This document shows, piece by piece, positions 8,815-18,190 of a DNA stretch of 64,000 nt. A program made the position numbers and the translations under genes. The notes under the pieces were generated by a model. It had not been told where the DNA came from. It did no database searches and saw only the letters and a program-made list of their open reading frames with translations. The stretch's first letter is position 1. Each line of letters opens with the position of its first letter. This DNA comes from Marisediminitalea lipolytica (GTDB lineage: Bacteria; Pseudomonadota; Gammaproteobacteria; Enterobacterales; Alteromonadaceae): the NCBI RefSeq assembly GCF_001758465.1, contig NZ_MJIC01000011.1:1-64000 (forward strand), in the 5' to 3' direction.

Positions 8815-11523
8815 ATGTCCTTAAAAACAATTATCGAAACGGCTCCAAGTTTTTTTCATTCTGAATTTTCACTCTACAACTTAGGTTGTGATTTGGACAA
8901 TGATTGTATCGAAGATAAATATATTAGTTATTTTGCTGAGAACAGTATTAGTCCGCGAATTTCAGCTTATTTTGATCCGAATTATTATCAACAAAATAAC
9001 CCCGATGTTCACGATGCTGGAATGGAGGCTCTCGAGCATTTTTTTCACTACGGGATTAAAGAAAAAAGGTCTCCGCACCCATTGATAGACTTATATTTCA
9101 TATCAGATCAAATGCAGGCCGATATTTTAGATTTATCACAACTTAGTGATTACATTAACTCCAACTGTAGAACGTCACCGTACTTTGATAGTCAATTTTA
9201 CCTTGACGCATACAGAGATATTGCAGCAACAGATATGACCGCTTTGTACCATTTTATTATTGCTGGCGGAGCAGAACAACGATTACCAAATTCCTATTTT
9301 AATTATGAAATATACAGACACGAAGCCAAACTAAATAATATAGATGGATTCTCTACATTTATAGATCATGTAGTTAGAGGCGACCACGAAAGAATAGAGT
9401 TCTCTAAGAATTTTGATTATGAATATTATTATGAAAACTACAGCAATCATCTTAATGGGGAATCGAGATTTTACAGACACTATGTCATTGCAGGTAAAAG
9501 CCTTAACTTCACCACAAAGCCAAAAGTAATTCTTACTGGTAAACAGTTAATAAGTTCTGAATCACTTTATTACGAGTTTAAAGAACGTCTGAATAAACGT
9601 AAATTAAGTCAAAGCTCTTCTTCAACTGCAAATACTATATTCGAATTTTCTAGTGAAAATGAAATGGAAGAATTTGTTGGTACATTAAAAGCTCTTCCTC
9701 CCGTCGAAAAACCAGACATTTCGATACTCATACCCGTTTATAAGGCTAAAAAAGAACTTATTGAATGTTTACACTCTATTTATCAGTCTACTCTCGATGA
9801 ATTGACATTCGAAATTATTATTGCAGATGATTGTCCTCAAGACGACGAGATTCAGAATTTATTGGTAGAAATCCCTAGTATTAAATATATAAAAAACAAT
9901 GAAAATTTAGGATTTCTTAGAAACGTTAATAACGCAATAGATTTTGTAGTAGCGGATGTAACTTTGCTCTTAAATAGCGATATTCAAGTTGAAGAGTTCT
10001 GTATAAAAAATCTCTATAACGAACTTTTATCTGACAAGAGCATTGGTGTTACTGGTCCCAAAATTCTATACCCAAGCGGACTACTCCAAGAAGCAGGAGG
10101 CGCTGTAAAATCAAATTTAGAAACTGAAATGTGTGGACATGGAGAGAATTCAGATGATCCACGCTTCAATTTCTCTAGAGATGTTGATTATATCTCTGGC
10201 GCTTGCTTAGCTTTCACTACTGAGGACTTTATTAGTACAGGAAAATTCGATGAAGGCTTGCAGCCAGCTTATTGCGAGGATCTTGACTATTGTTTAAGAG
10301 TAACGCAATCCGGTAAAAAAGTGCGGTATGTCAATACTGCCGTTGCATTCCATCATTTAAGCGTCAGTATGAATAGTAAATCGCCAATTTTTAAGATTAT
10401 TCAAACAGCTAAGAATAAAAACTATTTACTGCACAAACACTATAAATATTTGCAATCAAAGAGGAAGAAAGTAATTGCTCTCTATTTGCCTCAATTTCAT
10501 GAAACCAAAAGAAACAATTTGTGGTGGGGTAAAGGATTTACTGAGTGGACAGGAGCTAATAATGCCAAACCAAATTTTGCAGACCACTATCAACCACATG
10601 TCTCATCAGAACTTGGATTTTATAATTTAACCAGTCCTGATTCCCATCTGAAACAAGAAAAGATAGCTAAAGAAAATAATATAGCTGCTTTTTGCTTCTA
10701 CTATTATAATTTTGGGAAAGGTAACGAAATATTACAAAGAGCATTAGAGACTTATTTATCATCTGGTTCCAAAATGCCGTTCATGCTTTGCTGGGCAAAT
10801 GAAAATTGGACTAGAACCTGGGACGGAGAGGAAAAAAATGTACTTTTAAAACAGGAAGCAAACTCAGATTCAGAATTTCTCCAAGTATTGAAAGACATGG
10901 AAAGGTTTGTAAGTTCACCAAATAATTACACTATAAACGGTAAAAAAGCGATTTGTATATATCGTGCATCACAATTTGAAAACTTTGAACATAAAATCAA
11001 GCTATGGAGAGATTATTGGAAAGAAAAATATGATCAGGAATTACATATTATTCTTTTCGATAGCATGGAGAGAGTATCAAACGCTACGCCTCCGGAGAAG
11101 TTAGGTGCTGATGCAGCAGTCGAATTCCCTCCTCACGGTGTTACGAGTAGGACTACAAAACCATCTGAGGAAATTACTAATAAAGAGTTCAAAGGAACCT
11201 TAGTTGATTATCAAGATGCAGTAGAAGAATTATTGCTAAGAAAACATCCTGGTTACAAACGATACCCATCTACATTCCCATCTTGGGATAATACTCCGAG
11301 AAGACAAGACACTGCTACAATATTTACAGATTCGCACCCATCTGTATTCCAGGTCTACTTTGAGGAAAAAATGAAAGAGTCAGACCTCTATTCTGATGAT
11401 GAAAAATTGATTTTTGTGAATGCTTGGAACGAATGGGGTGAAGGCACACATTTGGAGCCAGACATAAGATTTGGCAGAACATATTTACAAATAATAAATT
11501 CTTTAGTTGGGAGAAATAACTAA
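8815..11523 (+). CDS. Two-domain glycosyltransferase: GT2 plus WbsX-type
   Basis: A 902-residue cytoplasmic enzyme that leads the plus-strand glycan operon. Residues ~40-220 hold repeats of a module found beside polysaccharide glycosyltransferases (FDPNYYQQNNPDVHDAGMEA, then HFFHYGIKEKR). Residues ~300-530 are a family 2 glycosyltransferase (DISILIPVYKAKKELIECL, IIADDCPQDD, LLLNSDIQV, CEDLDYCLRV). From ~551 to the end is a WbsX-like domain recognised by IALYLPQFHETKRN, WWGKGFTEWTGA, QPHVSSELGFYNL and the tail NAWNEWGEGTHLEPD. Two catalytic domains suggest it adds two successive sugars. The gene is markedly AT-rich. The next gene overlaps its stop by 1 nt (TAATG). Confidence 0.9.
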   Translation: MSLKTIIETAPSFFHSEFSLYNLGCDLDNDCIEDKYISYFAENSISPRISAYFDPNYYQQNNPDVHDAGMEALEHFFHYGIKEKRSPHPLIDLYFISDQMQADILDLSQLSDYINSNCRTSPYFDSQFYLDAYRDIAATDMTALYHFIIAGGAEQRLPNSYFNYEIYRHEAKLNNIDGFSTFIDHVVRGDHERIEFSKNFDYEYYYENYSNHLNGESRFYRHYVIAGKSLNFTTKPKVILTGKQLISSESLYYEFKERLNKRKLSQSSSSTANTIFEFSSENEMEEFVGTLKALPPVEKPDISILIPVYKAKKELIECLHSIYQSTLDELTFEIIIADDCPQDDEIQNLLVEIPSIKYIKNNENLGFLRNVNNAIDFVVADVTLLLNSDIQVEEFCIKNLYNELLSDKSIGVTGPKILYPSGLLQEAGGAVKSNLETEMCGHGENSDDPRFNFSRDVDYISGACLAFTTEDFISTGKFDEGLQPAYCEDLDYCLRVTQSGKKVRYVNTAVAFHHLSVSMNSKSPIFKIIQTAKNKNYLLHKHYKYLQSKRKKVIALYLPQFHETKRNNLWWGKGFTEWTGANNAKPNFADHYQPHVSSELGFYNLTSPDSHLKQEKIAKENNIAAFCFYYYNFGKGNEILQRALETYLSSGSKMPFMLCWANENWTRTWDGEEKNVLLKQEANSDSEFLQVLKDMERFVSSPNNYTINGKKAICIYRASQFENFEHKIKLWRDYWKEKYDQELHIILFDSMERVSNATPPEKLGADAAVEFPPHGVTSRTTKPSEEITNKEFKGTLVDYQDAVEELLLRKHPGYKRYPSTFPSWDNTPRRQDTATIFTDSHPSVFQVYFEEKMKESDLYSDDEKLIFVNAWNEWGEGTHLEPDIRFGRTYLQIINSLVGRNN

Positions 11524-12632
11524 TGAAAGTAGTACTAGTAGGTCATCCGTTTTCACCTATAGGAATGGGTGAACAATTAGTAAGCCTATCCTCAGCCTTA
11601 TCAGCTTGTTATTTCCCTCACAAGATATTTGATGTTTTTCCATCATTACAAAACATGAATGAATCAGAGCGGGAATGGATTAAACCAATTTTAACAACAG
11701 ACATAAATGACGCAGATATAAGAATATTCAATATCAATGGTGACGAAGTTGATGATGTAATAAATCAATTAAATAAAACTGGACTGAATTGGGAAAGCGC
11801 AACAAATGTAATAATGCCGGCATGGGAACTTTCAAATTACCCAATTGAATGGCAAGAAAAACTAAATATGTTCGATGAAATCTGGGCCATATCCAATTTT
11901 GTGAAAAAATGTATGAGTAAGTTTTTTGATGGGCCCGTTCGTCATATTGGTCAAGCTTGCGAAAGGAGAAAGGGTGCTATTTATAGCCGAAAATATTTTG
12001 GTTTAACTGATAGTGCACATATAATATTGGGATTTTTTGATGAATCATCTTATTTCACACGAAAAAACCCAAGAGCACTTGTACAAATACTCGATCGCCT
12101 AGAGGACGAGATACCTGAGGAAGATTATCAAATAGTAATAAAAACAAAAAACTTCAATAAAGAGAGTAGCTTTTCAGCTAAGTCGCATCCCAAATTGAAA
12201 CAAATTTCTGGCAACCTCACCTACGATGAAATAACGTCTTTAATTACAGCCAGTGATACTTTTGTTAGTTTGCACCGTTCCGAAGGGCTTGGCAGGGGTG
12301 GAGCAGAGGCTGCACTTCTAGGCAAATCTTCAGTAATCACAGGTTATTCTGGGGTCGAAGACTATATAAACCACCCATCAGTTTTTCCAGTGAACTATAA
12401 ACTTGTTGAATGCCAAGAAGGTGACTATCCTCACTGTATCGGCCAGTCTTGGGCTGAACCAGACATAGAACATGCAGTTAGAATTTTAATAGACCTTATT
12501 AAAAACTCACGTGAAATAGAATCAGACACGTATAATGGATCTGAAAACATAACAAACCTAGGTGTCGGCTTTAAAGCGATTTCCGCAATAACTAAAATTG
12601 CTGAAACTAGGAGTAGCGGGGAAATACTTTGA
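11523..12632 (+). CDS. GT4-like glycosyltransferase
   Basis: A 369-residue GT-B-fold enzyme. The N-terminus MKVVLVGHPFSPIGMGEQ has the glycine-rich loop usual in family 4, and the C-terminal half has the donor-site motif SLHRSEGLGRGGAEAALLGK followed by SVITGYSGVEDYI. The EGLGRGGAEA stretch corresponds to the E-x7-E signature, with the first Glu at about residue 254. No signal peptide or membrane span. Translationally coupled to both neighbours by overlaps. The donor sugar is not predictable. Confidence 0.85.
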   Translation: MKVVLVGHPFSPIGMGEQLVSLSSALSACYFPHKIFDVFPSLQNMNESEREWIKPILTTDINDADIRIFNINGDEVDDVINQLNKTGLNWESATNVIMPAWELSNYPIEWQEKLNMFDEIWAISNFVKKCMSKFFDGPVRHIGQACERRKGAIYSRKYFGLTDSAHIILGFFDESSYFTRKNPRALVQILDRLEDEIPEEDYQIVIKTKNFNKESSFSAKSHPKLKQISGNLTYDEITSLITASDTFVSLHRSEGLGRGGAEAALLGKSSVITGYSGVEDYINHPSVFPVNYKLVECQEGDYPHCIGQSWAEPDIEHAVRILIDLIKNSREIESDTYNGSENITNLGVGFKAISAITKIAETRSSGEIL

Positions 12633-13612
12633 ATTTGTATCTGCATATCGGTAATCACAAAACTGGCTCGACAGCAATTCAGTCTATATTAGAAAGCAAT
12701 CTAGAAGTTCTAAGAGAAGCAGATTGTCTCTACCCAGAAACAGGTAGAGTAAAGGGAGCGCATCATGGTATTGTTAGGCATTTGAAAAAAGAAACCGAAA
12801 GTCATTTTAGTGATTTTATCGGTCACAAAGCTGATGAAGATGGATTTAATTCTTTAGTAAATAATTTGAAAGAAGAATGTGATGGATATAACAATATAAT
12901 TATTTCAAGCGAAGAGTTTTTCAATTATAACAGCCTCGATATCGAACGGGTAAAGAAGTTTTTAAGTCTATTTAACAATACTACTGTAATTACATACCTT
13001 AGAAATCAACTAGCCCACATTGAAAGTTCGTACAAATTCTCTATCTCATGGATGCATGACAAAGAGTGTCGAAGTTTTAACGAGTATTATAAATACCAGA
13101 CTAAAAGTAGTTATCATAGATATCTCCCAACAATAGAATTTTGGGAATTACTTGTAGACAAAGTGGAGTGTGTTTGCTTTGAAGAAAATACGAGTTTTCT
13201 GGTAGGGCCAATCTGCAAAAAATTAGGTATTGCGAATCCCAAAGAGGCTCTAAACCTTAATTCAGTAAGTCGGAACAAGTCGCCGAGCGTTCTTGAAGTA
13301 GTAATCCTACAAAAGTTAAAAGCTGCAAATACAGCTAGTGAAGAAATTTCAAACATAATGAAAAAAGTCAGAAGTCTGATATTTAGGGATTTAGACGCTC
13401 CTCTCATGAATGCGACATTTTTCACATTCGACCAATACATCTACTCTCGTGATCTATACAAGGAAAGTAATGAGATTATACAAAAAATGTATGGAATTAA
13501 TCTAAACCGACACGTTCCTGATCCTAAAAAGCTGAGGTTTTACGATAGAATTAAAGAAGGTAAAGTCAATGACATTGAAGAGCTAATCTTATATTTAATG
13601 GAATTAAAATAG
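12629..13612 (+). CDS. Sulfotransferase-like P-loop protein
   Basis: A 327-residue protein whose N-terminus LYLHIGNHKTGSTAIQSILE is the 5'-phosphosulfate-binding loop of the sulfotransferase superfamily. The second PAPS site is probably the region IISSEEFFN / VITYLRNQLAHIESSY at 90-135, where Arg and Ser contact the 3'-phosphate. The start appears to be TTG at 12629, overlapping the previous TGA in TTGA, with GGGGA six bases upstream. No ATG fits before the P-loop. It likely sulfates a residue of the glycan, but such families also contain non-sulfating members. Confidence 0.75.
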   Translation: MNLYLHIGNHKTGSTAIQSILESNLEVLREADCLYPETGRVKGAHHGIVRHLKKETESHFSDFIGHKADEDGFNSLVNNLKEECDGYNNIIISSEEFFNYNSLDIERVKKFLSLFNNTTVITYLRNQLAHIESSYKFSISWMHDKECRSFNEYYKYQTKSSYHRYLPTIEFWELLVDKVECVCFEENTSFLVGPICKKLGIANPKEALNLNSVSRNKSPSVLEVVILQKLKAANTASEEISNIMKKVRSLIFRDLDAPLMNATFFTFDQYIYSRDLYKESNEIIQKMYGINLNRHVPDPKKLRFYDRIKEGKVNDIEELILYLMELK

Positions 13613-14889
13613 TGCATTGGCAAGCTTATACATTTGTAACAGCTGTAAAAGACGCTTTTCCGAATTATTTTTCATTTAGTAATGTCGTAGAGTTTGGTTC
13701 AGCAATAGTTAATTATTCCGTAAGAAATATTTTCGATAATAGCGAGCGATATTATGGTCTAGATCTGGCAGAACATCATGGTGTAGACATTATATACAAT
13801 GGAGCTGATATATTTTTAGGCAAAGAATATGACGTTGCCATATCTTGTGAATGCTTTGAGCACAATCCTTTTTACGAAAAGACATTCGATAACATGCTCG
13901 CACATGTTAAGCCTGGCGGCCTCGTAATTTTTACATGTGCCTCAACCGGAAGGCCAGAGCATGGTATTTCTTTGCATAATCCAGAACAATCACCTGGGAC
14001 TAGTACTATTGGGATGGAATACTATAAGAATCTAACTGAAAATGACTTTGACAAACGATTATTGGATAGTAGTTTTCGCGAATATCGTTTTTTCTACAAT
14101 GATGACTCTCACGATCTATATTTTATCGGCTTAAGTAAATGCACTAATACCAGTGAAGATTATTTAAAAAATTTTCAGAAGATTAGTGACACAGTGGATA
14201 TAGTACGCAGTTTAGGTATTGATATTTCTAGAATTTGGGAAAGAAAACCCGACAAAGAAACTACCGATAGAATAACTAGTGCTATAGCGTCACTTCCATC
14301 AGTGTGTATAACTGAGATTCTGCTGGAAAACTTGATACAACGTTTACTTAAAAATCTAGACGATACTCAACTACAATTTTATATAAATATATTTAGAAAG
14401 TTTATCGAAATAGATAGAACTAAAAATGTAAAAACATTCGAATCTTTATACTTATTGTATAAAACTAAACGACTATATTCAGACGCTCATGATGTGATCT
14501 CGTTGAGTTTTAGACTAAATAGGGACCAAATATCATTTTACTATACTTTTGAAAGTCTCACTAACCTCGATTTTGTATCTTCTGCAGAAAAGTTTCTTAA
14601 TCAAAATATTTTACACCTATTTAAAAAATGTCCTGACTGGATGAAAAGTTCTATCATCCTACGTATTTGTAATAAAAGCCTTAATATTACGTTACCACCG
14701 CTTTATCTAAGTAAGCTTTTAGAAAATAATGAAAATGACATTTACACCATAGGAGTCGTAGCAAGATACTTCAATTATCTAAACCGAGTTGATGAGGCAA
14801 AATTGTTATATAGCAAATTAGACATTAGTTCTATCGATAAATCACTATCCTGGGTCCAGTCAGACATGAAAAAATTAGGTTTAATATGA
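13612..14889 (+). CDS. SAM-dependent methyltransferase with long C-terminal helical extension
   Basis: A 425-residue protein. Residues ~20-170 form a class I methyltransferase: NVVEFGSAIVNYSVRNI (SAM-binding strand and loop), YYGLDLAE, DVAISCECFEHNPF (motif II acidic/aromatic region) and MLAHVKPGGLVIFTCAS. The remaining ~250 residues are helical, charged and unlike a known domain. Start is GTG at 13612, sharing its G with the TAG of the upstream gene. The downstream gene overlaps by 4 nt. Probably O-methylates a sugar; the function of the extension is unknown. Confidence 0.8.
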   Translation: MHWQAYTFVTAVKDAFPNYFSFSNVVEFGSAIVNYSVRNIFDNSERYYGLDLAEHHGVDIIYNGADIFLGKEYDVAISCECFEHNPFYEKTFDNMLAHVKPGGLVIFTCASTGRPEHGISLHNPEQSPGTSTIGMEYYKNLTENDFDKRLLDSSFREYRFFYNDDSHDLYFIGLSKCTNTSEDYLKNFQKISDTVDIVRSLGIDISRIWERKPDKETTDRITSAIASLPSVCITEILLENLIQRLLKNLDDTQLQFYINIFRKFIEIDRTKNVKTFESLYLLYKTKRLYSDAHDVISLSFRLNRDQISFYYTFESLTNLDFVSSAEKFLNQNILHLFKKCPDWMKSSIILRICNKSLNITLPPLYLSKLLENNENDIYTIGVVARYFNYLNRVDEAKLLYSKLDISSIDKSLSWVQSDMKKLGLI

Positions 14890-16166
14890 GCGAGTTTGAG
14901 GTAATAGATTCAAATAATATTAGGCATTGCGAACTAAATTTAAATGATAATTTTGTAGGAACACTACTAGAGTTCAAGTCCAGGCTTAGCGCAACGAAAA
15001 ACCTAAAGAAGATATATACTCGAATATTGAACGGAGTTTTTAATGGTGAAGGATTCAGATTGCCTGCACCTTGGGGGGGCGGTTATATTTGTTCTTATGA
15101 CAGCTTCAAGTTTAAATGGTCGCGAAACGTAATTCTATTCCAAGTTGATGGTGACTATATCGCGATAGTTCAGAAATACTATTTTATAGACCAAATTTTC
15201 TTTTTTAATAAAAGAACACTATTAAAGTTAAACGAAACATTTGAAGATGATCAAAACTTCTGCAGTTCTCTATATGATGATATAGCTGACTTTATCGATA
15301 ATAATGAAAGTTTGGGAAAAATTAAAAAGCCACTTCTCAGCCTTGAAACAAACAGGCCTTTTCACACTTATTATCCAATTTTAGGGTCTCTTTGTTTCAT
15401 CAATAATTTTGTAAGTGATAAAGAAGTATTCTATTCTAAACAAGCTACTAGCTTTTTAGATTTTGAAAGTTTTTTTAGTTGGCTTAATCGTAGCGAAACT
15501 TTAGATGAAGTTCATTCAACATATCAAATCCGGACGGAATGCTGGTCATTTTCAAGTATGACTGATAAGGACTCTGAAATTGTAGAATACGCAAAAAACT
15601 ACAAAATTAGGGACGAAACTATCGAGTCCACGTTAGATCAGTGCGATATACTGATATGGCTCGATCTTAATAGCGAAAAAAGAAGCTTACAAAATAGACT
15701 TTCATTATTCGAAAGGATATTAGAACATATTCGAGAAAGACAAAGCCAGTATCCAATAACCCTTTATTTAGATGGGCTCACTCAACCATTAGAGAGTAGG
15801 ACTCCTAAAGTTTTTGATTCTGACAAAACTGAATTGGAAAAAGCTCTGACATATTTTAGTGAATTAGGAATTACAAATTTTATTGTTGGTTCCGGGCTGA
15901 ACCCTTATGAAAAATTAAAAGTAGCAAGTAAAGCTAGTTTTTTTGCTTCAGATGCGGGTACTGCAAGTATTTACCCAGACAGGTTTTGTAAGATAGAAGG
16001 AATAATTTATAAACCAAACGGTTGGGCCGCTCCGGGTCACTTACATTTTAATTCTACAATAGTCCCAGAAAAATATATCAGAAATCTAGATAACACTCCC
16101 CCAGTTAATTGTAATTATCTAATTAACATCAATTTTTCAATAAATTTTTTCGAACGGGGTCAGTGA
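14886..16166 (+). CDS. Glycan-locus protein of unknown function
   Basis: A 426-residue protein that I do not recognise. It starts MSEFEVIDSNN in an ATGA overlap with the methyltransferase gene. There is no signal peptide or clear membrane span. The N-terminal half is rich in aromatic residues (SRNVILFQVDGDYIAIVQKYY). The C-terminal part has alternating strands and helices (ITLYLDGLTQPLES, NFIVGSGLNPYEKL, ASKASFFASDAGTASIYP). The late SKASFFASDAGTAS stretch resembles the nucleotide-sugar side of some glycosyltransferases, but this is weak. Its position among overlapping glycan genes implies a role in the same polysaccharide. Confidence 0.8.
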   Translation: MSEFEVIDSNNIRHCELNLNDNFVGTLLEFKSRLSATKNLKKIYTRILNGVFNGEGFRLPAPWGGGYICSYDSFKFKWSRNVILFQVDGDYIAIVQKYYFIDQIFFFNKRTLLKLNETFEDDQNFCSSLYDDIADFIDNNESLGKIKKPLLSLETNRPFHTYYPILGSLCFINNFVSDKEVFYSKQATSFLDFESFFSWLNRSETLDEVHSTYQIRTECWSFSSMTDKDSEIVEYAKNYKIRDETIESTLDQCDILIWLDLNSEKRSLQNRLSLFERILEHIRERQSQYPITLYLDGLTQPLESRTPKVFDSDKTELEKALTYFSELGITNFIVGSGLNPYEKLKVASKASFFASDAGTASIYPDRFCKIEGIIYKPNGWAAPGHLHFNSTIVPEKYIRNLDNTPPVNCNYLININFSINFFERGQ

Positions 16167-17287
16167 TGAATATATGTATAGTCGGCGCGTCTAATTCCTT
16201 TCCAACAATGGCATTCCCTAAATATATTAGAGAAAATGACAATGTTAAATCGTACGGAAACTTTTCTGTCGGAGGCTCCAGTTCATTACTTGGGATAAGA
16301 GCCATTGAAAAAATCCCCAGCAATAAATATGATTTTGCTTTACTGGACTTTACTGTAAATGAAAATGTTTTTTATCGAAAAGGCAGTCTAAATAGAAATC
16401 ATTTAAAAAGTACTTTGGATTCGCTTGTAATCGCTTTGAATGAAAAGTTTATAACTCCTGTTTTCTTGATATTTCCGACCACTACGGATAGTACAAGTGT
16501 AATAACAAACTTTTATCGAGAATATTGTATAGATAGAGGTCTTCTCTTTTTTGATATTTATAGGATTATTGACAGGTGGAAGCAAGTAACGGAGATAGAA
16601 GATGACTTTTTCTTCGAAAATGCTAATCATATTTCCCCAGAATTTAGCAAAGTTTCAGCTCAATTACTTATTGAGTCACTAGACTTAATTGATAATACCT
16701 CTAGTACTTACCATGATAGATTAGACATTAGTACTCATAAGGTTTCACTCTATAAAATTACAGAGTGTGTAGCTCATGATGCCCCGGTAGTTATAAATCA
16801 AATTTGTAATTCGGTCATTGAAGAGGACCTAATTAGCTGGGATGTAAGCTCAGAAATCGAATTAACAGTAAACAAAAATGATTGTATTATCGGTTATTCT
16901 TTTGACGCTGCAAAAAGCTCATGTTATTTGTCAATATCTGGAGATAACGAGTGCCTTATTGATCTCGGTACAGCCGTATACAAAGGAAATCGTGAAAATG
17001 TTTTTTTCATATTACCTGTTCCAGAATCCGTAAGATCGACGACAGGAAAATTTAAGCTCTCTTCAAGCTGTAACACTAATTCAAATATTAGCCCCATATA
17101 CTCTCAGTGGAAGTTTGAGTACGATTCATTTCCGCCATTAAGCGGAGATATAAGTCTTGGGGATATTTACTGTGTATCTACAGACAAATGCATCCATACT
17201 AGTATAAGTCGTTACTTGAATAATGATTTGGCAGCTCAAGCTATTAACCATTTATCCACTATTAATAAAGATGGCTCCTATGAGTAA
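16166..17287 (+). CDS. SGNH/GDSL-like hydrolase or acyltransferase
   Basis: A 373-residue protein from the ATG at 16166; a GTG one codon earlier is possible. The N-terminal ~180 residues fit the SGNH fold: block I GASNSFPTM (Ser in place of the usual GDS context), block II glycine in FSVGGSSSL, block III Asn in FTVNENVF, and block V as NANHISPEF, with His as catalytic base and Asn in place of Asp. The C-terminal ~190 residues look like a beta-rich domain. SGNH proteins in glycan loci add or remove O-acetyl groups. It lacks a signal peptide, so action in the cytoplasm is inferred. Confidence 0.65.
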   Translation: MNICIVGASNSFPTMAFPKYIRENDNVKSYGNFSVGGSSSLLGIRAIEKIPSNKYDFALLDFTVNENVFYRKGSLNRNHLKSTLDSLVIALNEKFITPVFLIFPTTTDSTSVITNFYREYCIDRGLLFFDIYRIIDRWKQVTEIEDDFFFENANHISPEFSKVSAQLLIESLDLIDNTSSTYHDRLDISTHKVSLYKITECVAHDAPVVINQICNSVIEEDLISWDVSSEIELTVNKNDCIIGYSFDAAKSSCYLSISGDNECLIDLGTAVYKGNRENVFFILPVPESVRSTTGKFKLSSSCNTNSNISPIYSQWKFEYDSFPPLSGDISLGDIYCVSTDKCIHTSISRYLNNDLAAQAINHLSTINKDGSYE

Positions 17288-18161
17288 GATTAAAATTTCA
17301 ATAATTGGCAATTGCCAGAATTTTGATATAGCAAACATTTTAAGCATATGTACGCAAAACAGAAATACAATTCATAACTTCAACCATAACTCTCTTTCTA
17401 AAAACTCAAAAGAAGTAGAAGATACACTTTCTTCAAGCGATTATATAATTACACAACACCTATCTGAAAGTTTTGGCGATTTTTCAACACAATCTTTGAA
17501 GAGCCGTTTCCATAGTAAATGTGTTGTAATACCCAACCTATTTTTCAGAGGTTACCACCCAGAACTAACTTATGCCGGCCAAGAGGGCCAAAGAGCTCAG
17601 TCCCCATTGGGTGATTATCATCACATTGGAATAGTCGCAGGTCATCAGTTAAATATAGCACCTAGCAATTTGATAAGATTATTAAAATCGAATGATTTTT
17701 ATACTAAAACCGGCTTAGAATCAGTATATTTCCAAAGCTTAAATGAGTTACGGTCAAGAGAGTTAAATTGTGATGTAACTATTTCTGACTATATTGAAAA
17801 AAACTTTAGAAGTAGTGCATTGTTTTATACAGTCAACCACCCAACCATTTTGCTGCTGGCTGAGCTTGTCACACGAATATTGGTGTATATTGGTTTACCA
17901 TTCGTTACCTTGCCACAACATGTAGTTAGGTCTCCAATGCTTCAAGGTCCTATATTCGCAATAAGTAAAGAGTATTCTTTGTTGAACAACATTACAGTCT
18001 CTCAGCCTTTCTTCATCAAAGCTGCAAATGCTGGTGGCGACTTTATGTCTCTTGAGAACTATATAGCTGCTAGTTACAATCTTTACAGTGGTTTGGCTTT
18101 AACACCAAGATTTAGAGAAGACTTCGACAAAGTTATTAGCTACTTTAGCGATAAAATCTAA
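17280..18161 (+). CDS. WcbI-like polysaccharide biosynthesis protein
   Basis: A 293-residue protein beginning MSKIKISIIGNCQNFDIANI. The GNCQ loop near the N-terminus, a DYIITQHLSESFG segment and the LFFRGYHPELTYAGQEGQR region match the WcbI family of capsule genes, thought to be acetyltransferases with a CoA-binding fold. I chose the internal ATG at 17280, since the upstream in-frame start would overlap the previous gene by 65 nt; the chosen start overlaps it by 8 nt. The C-terminal half (SALFYTVNHPTILLLAELV) also fits the family. Function is by family resemblance only. Confidence 0.7.
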   Translation: MSKIKISIIGNCQNFDIANILSICTQNRNTIHNFNHNSLSKNSKEVEDTLSSSDYIITQHLSESFGDFSTQSLKSRFHSKCVVIPNLFFRGYHPELTYAGQEGQRAQSPLGDYHHIGIVAGHQLNIAPSNLIRLLKSNDFYTKTGLESVYFQSLNELRSRELNCDVTISDYIEKNFRSSALFYTVNHPTILLLAELVTRILVYIGLPFVTLPQHVVRSPMLQGPIFAISKEYSLLNNITVSQPFFIKAANAGGDFMSLENYIAASYNLYSGLALTPRFREDFDKVISYFSDKI

Positions 18162-18190
18162 CACTTTTTACTAGGAACTAAAATTTTTTC

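Noticed and set aside
8650..8815. JUMPstart/ops (RfaH) element before the glycan operon
   Set aside because: I looked for GGCGGTAG on both strands in the gaps before the glycan operons (8650-8815 and 29860-30030) and found no convincing match.
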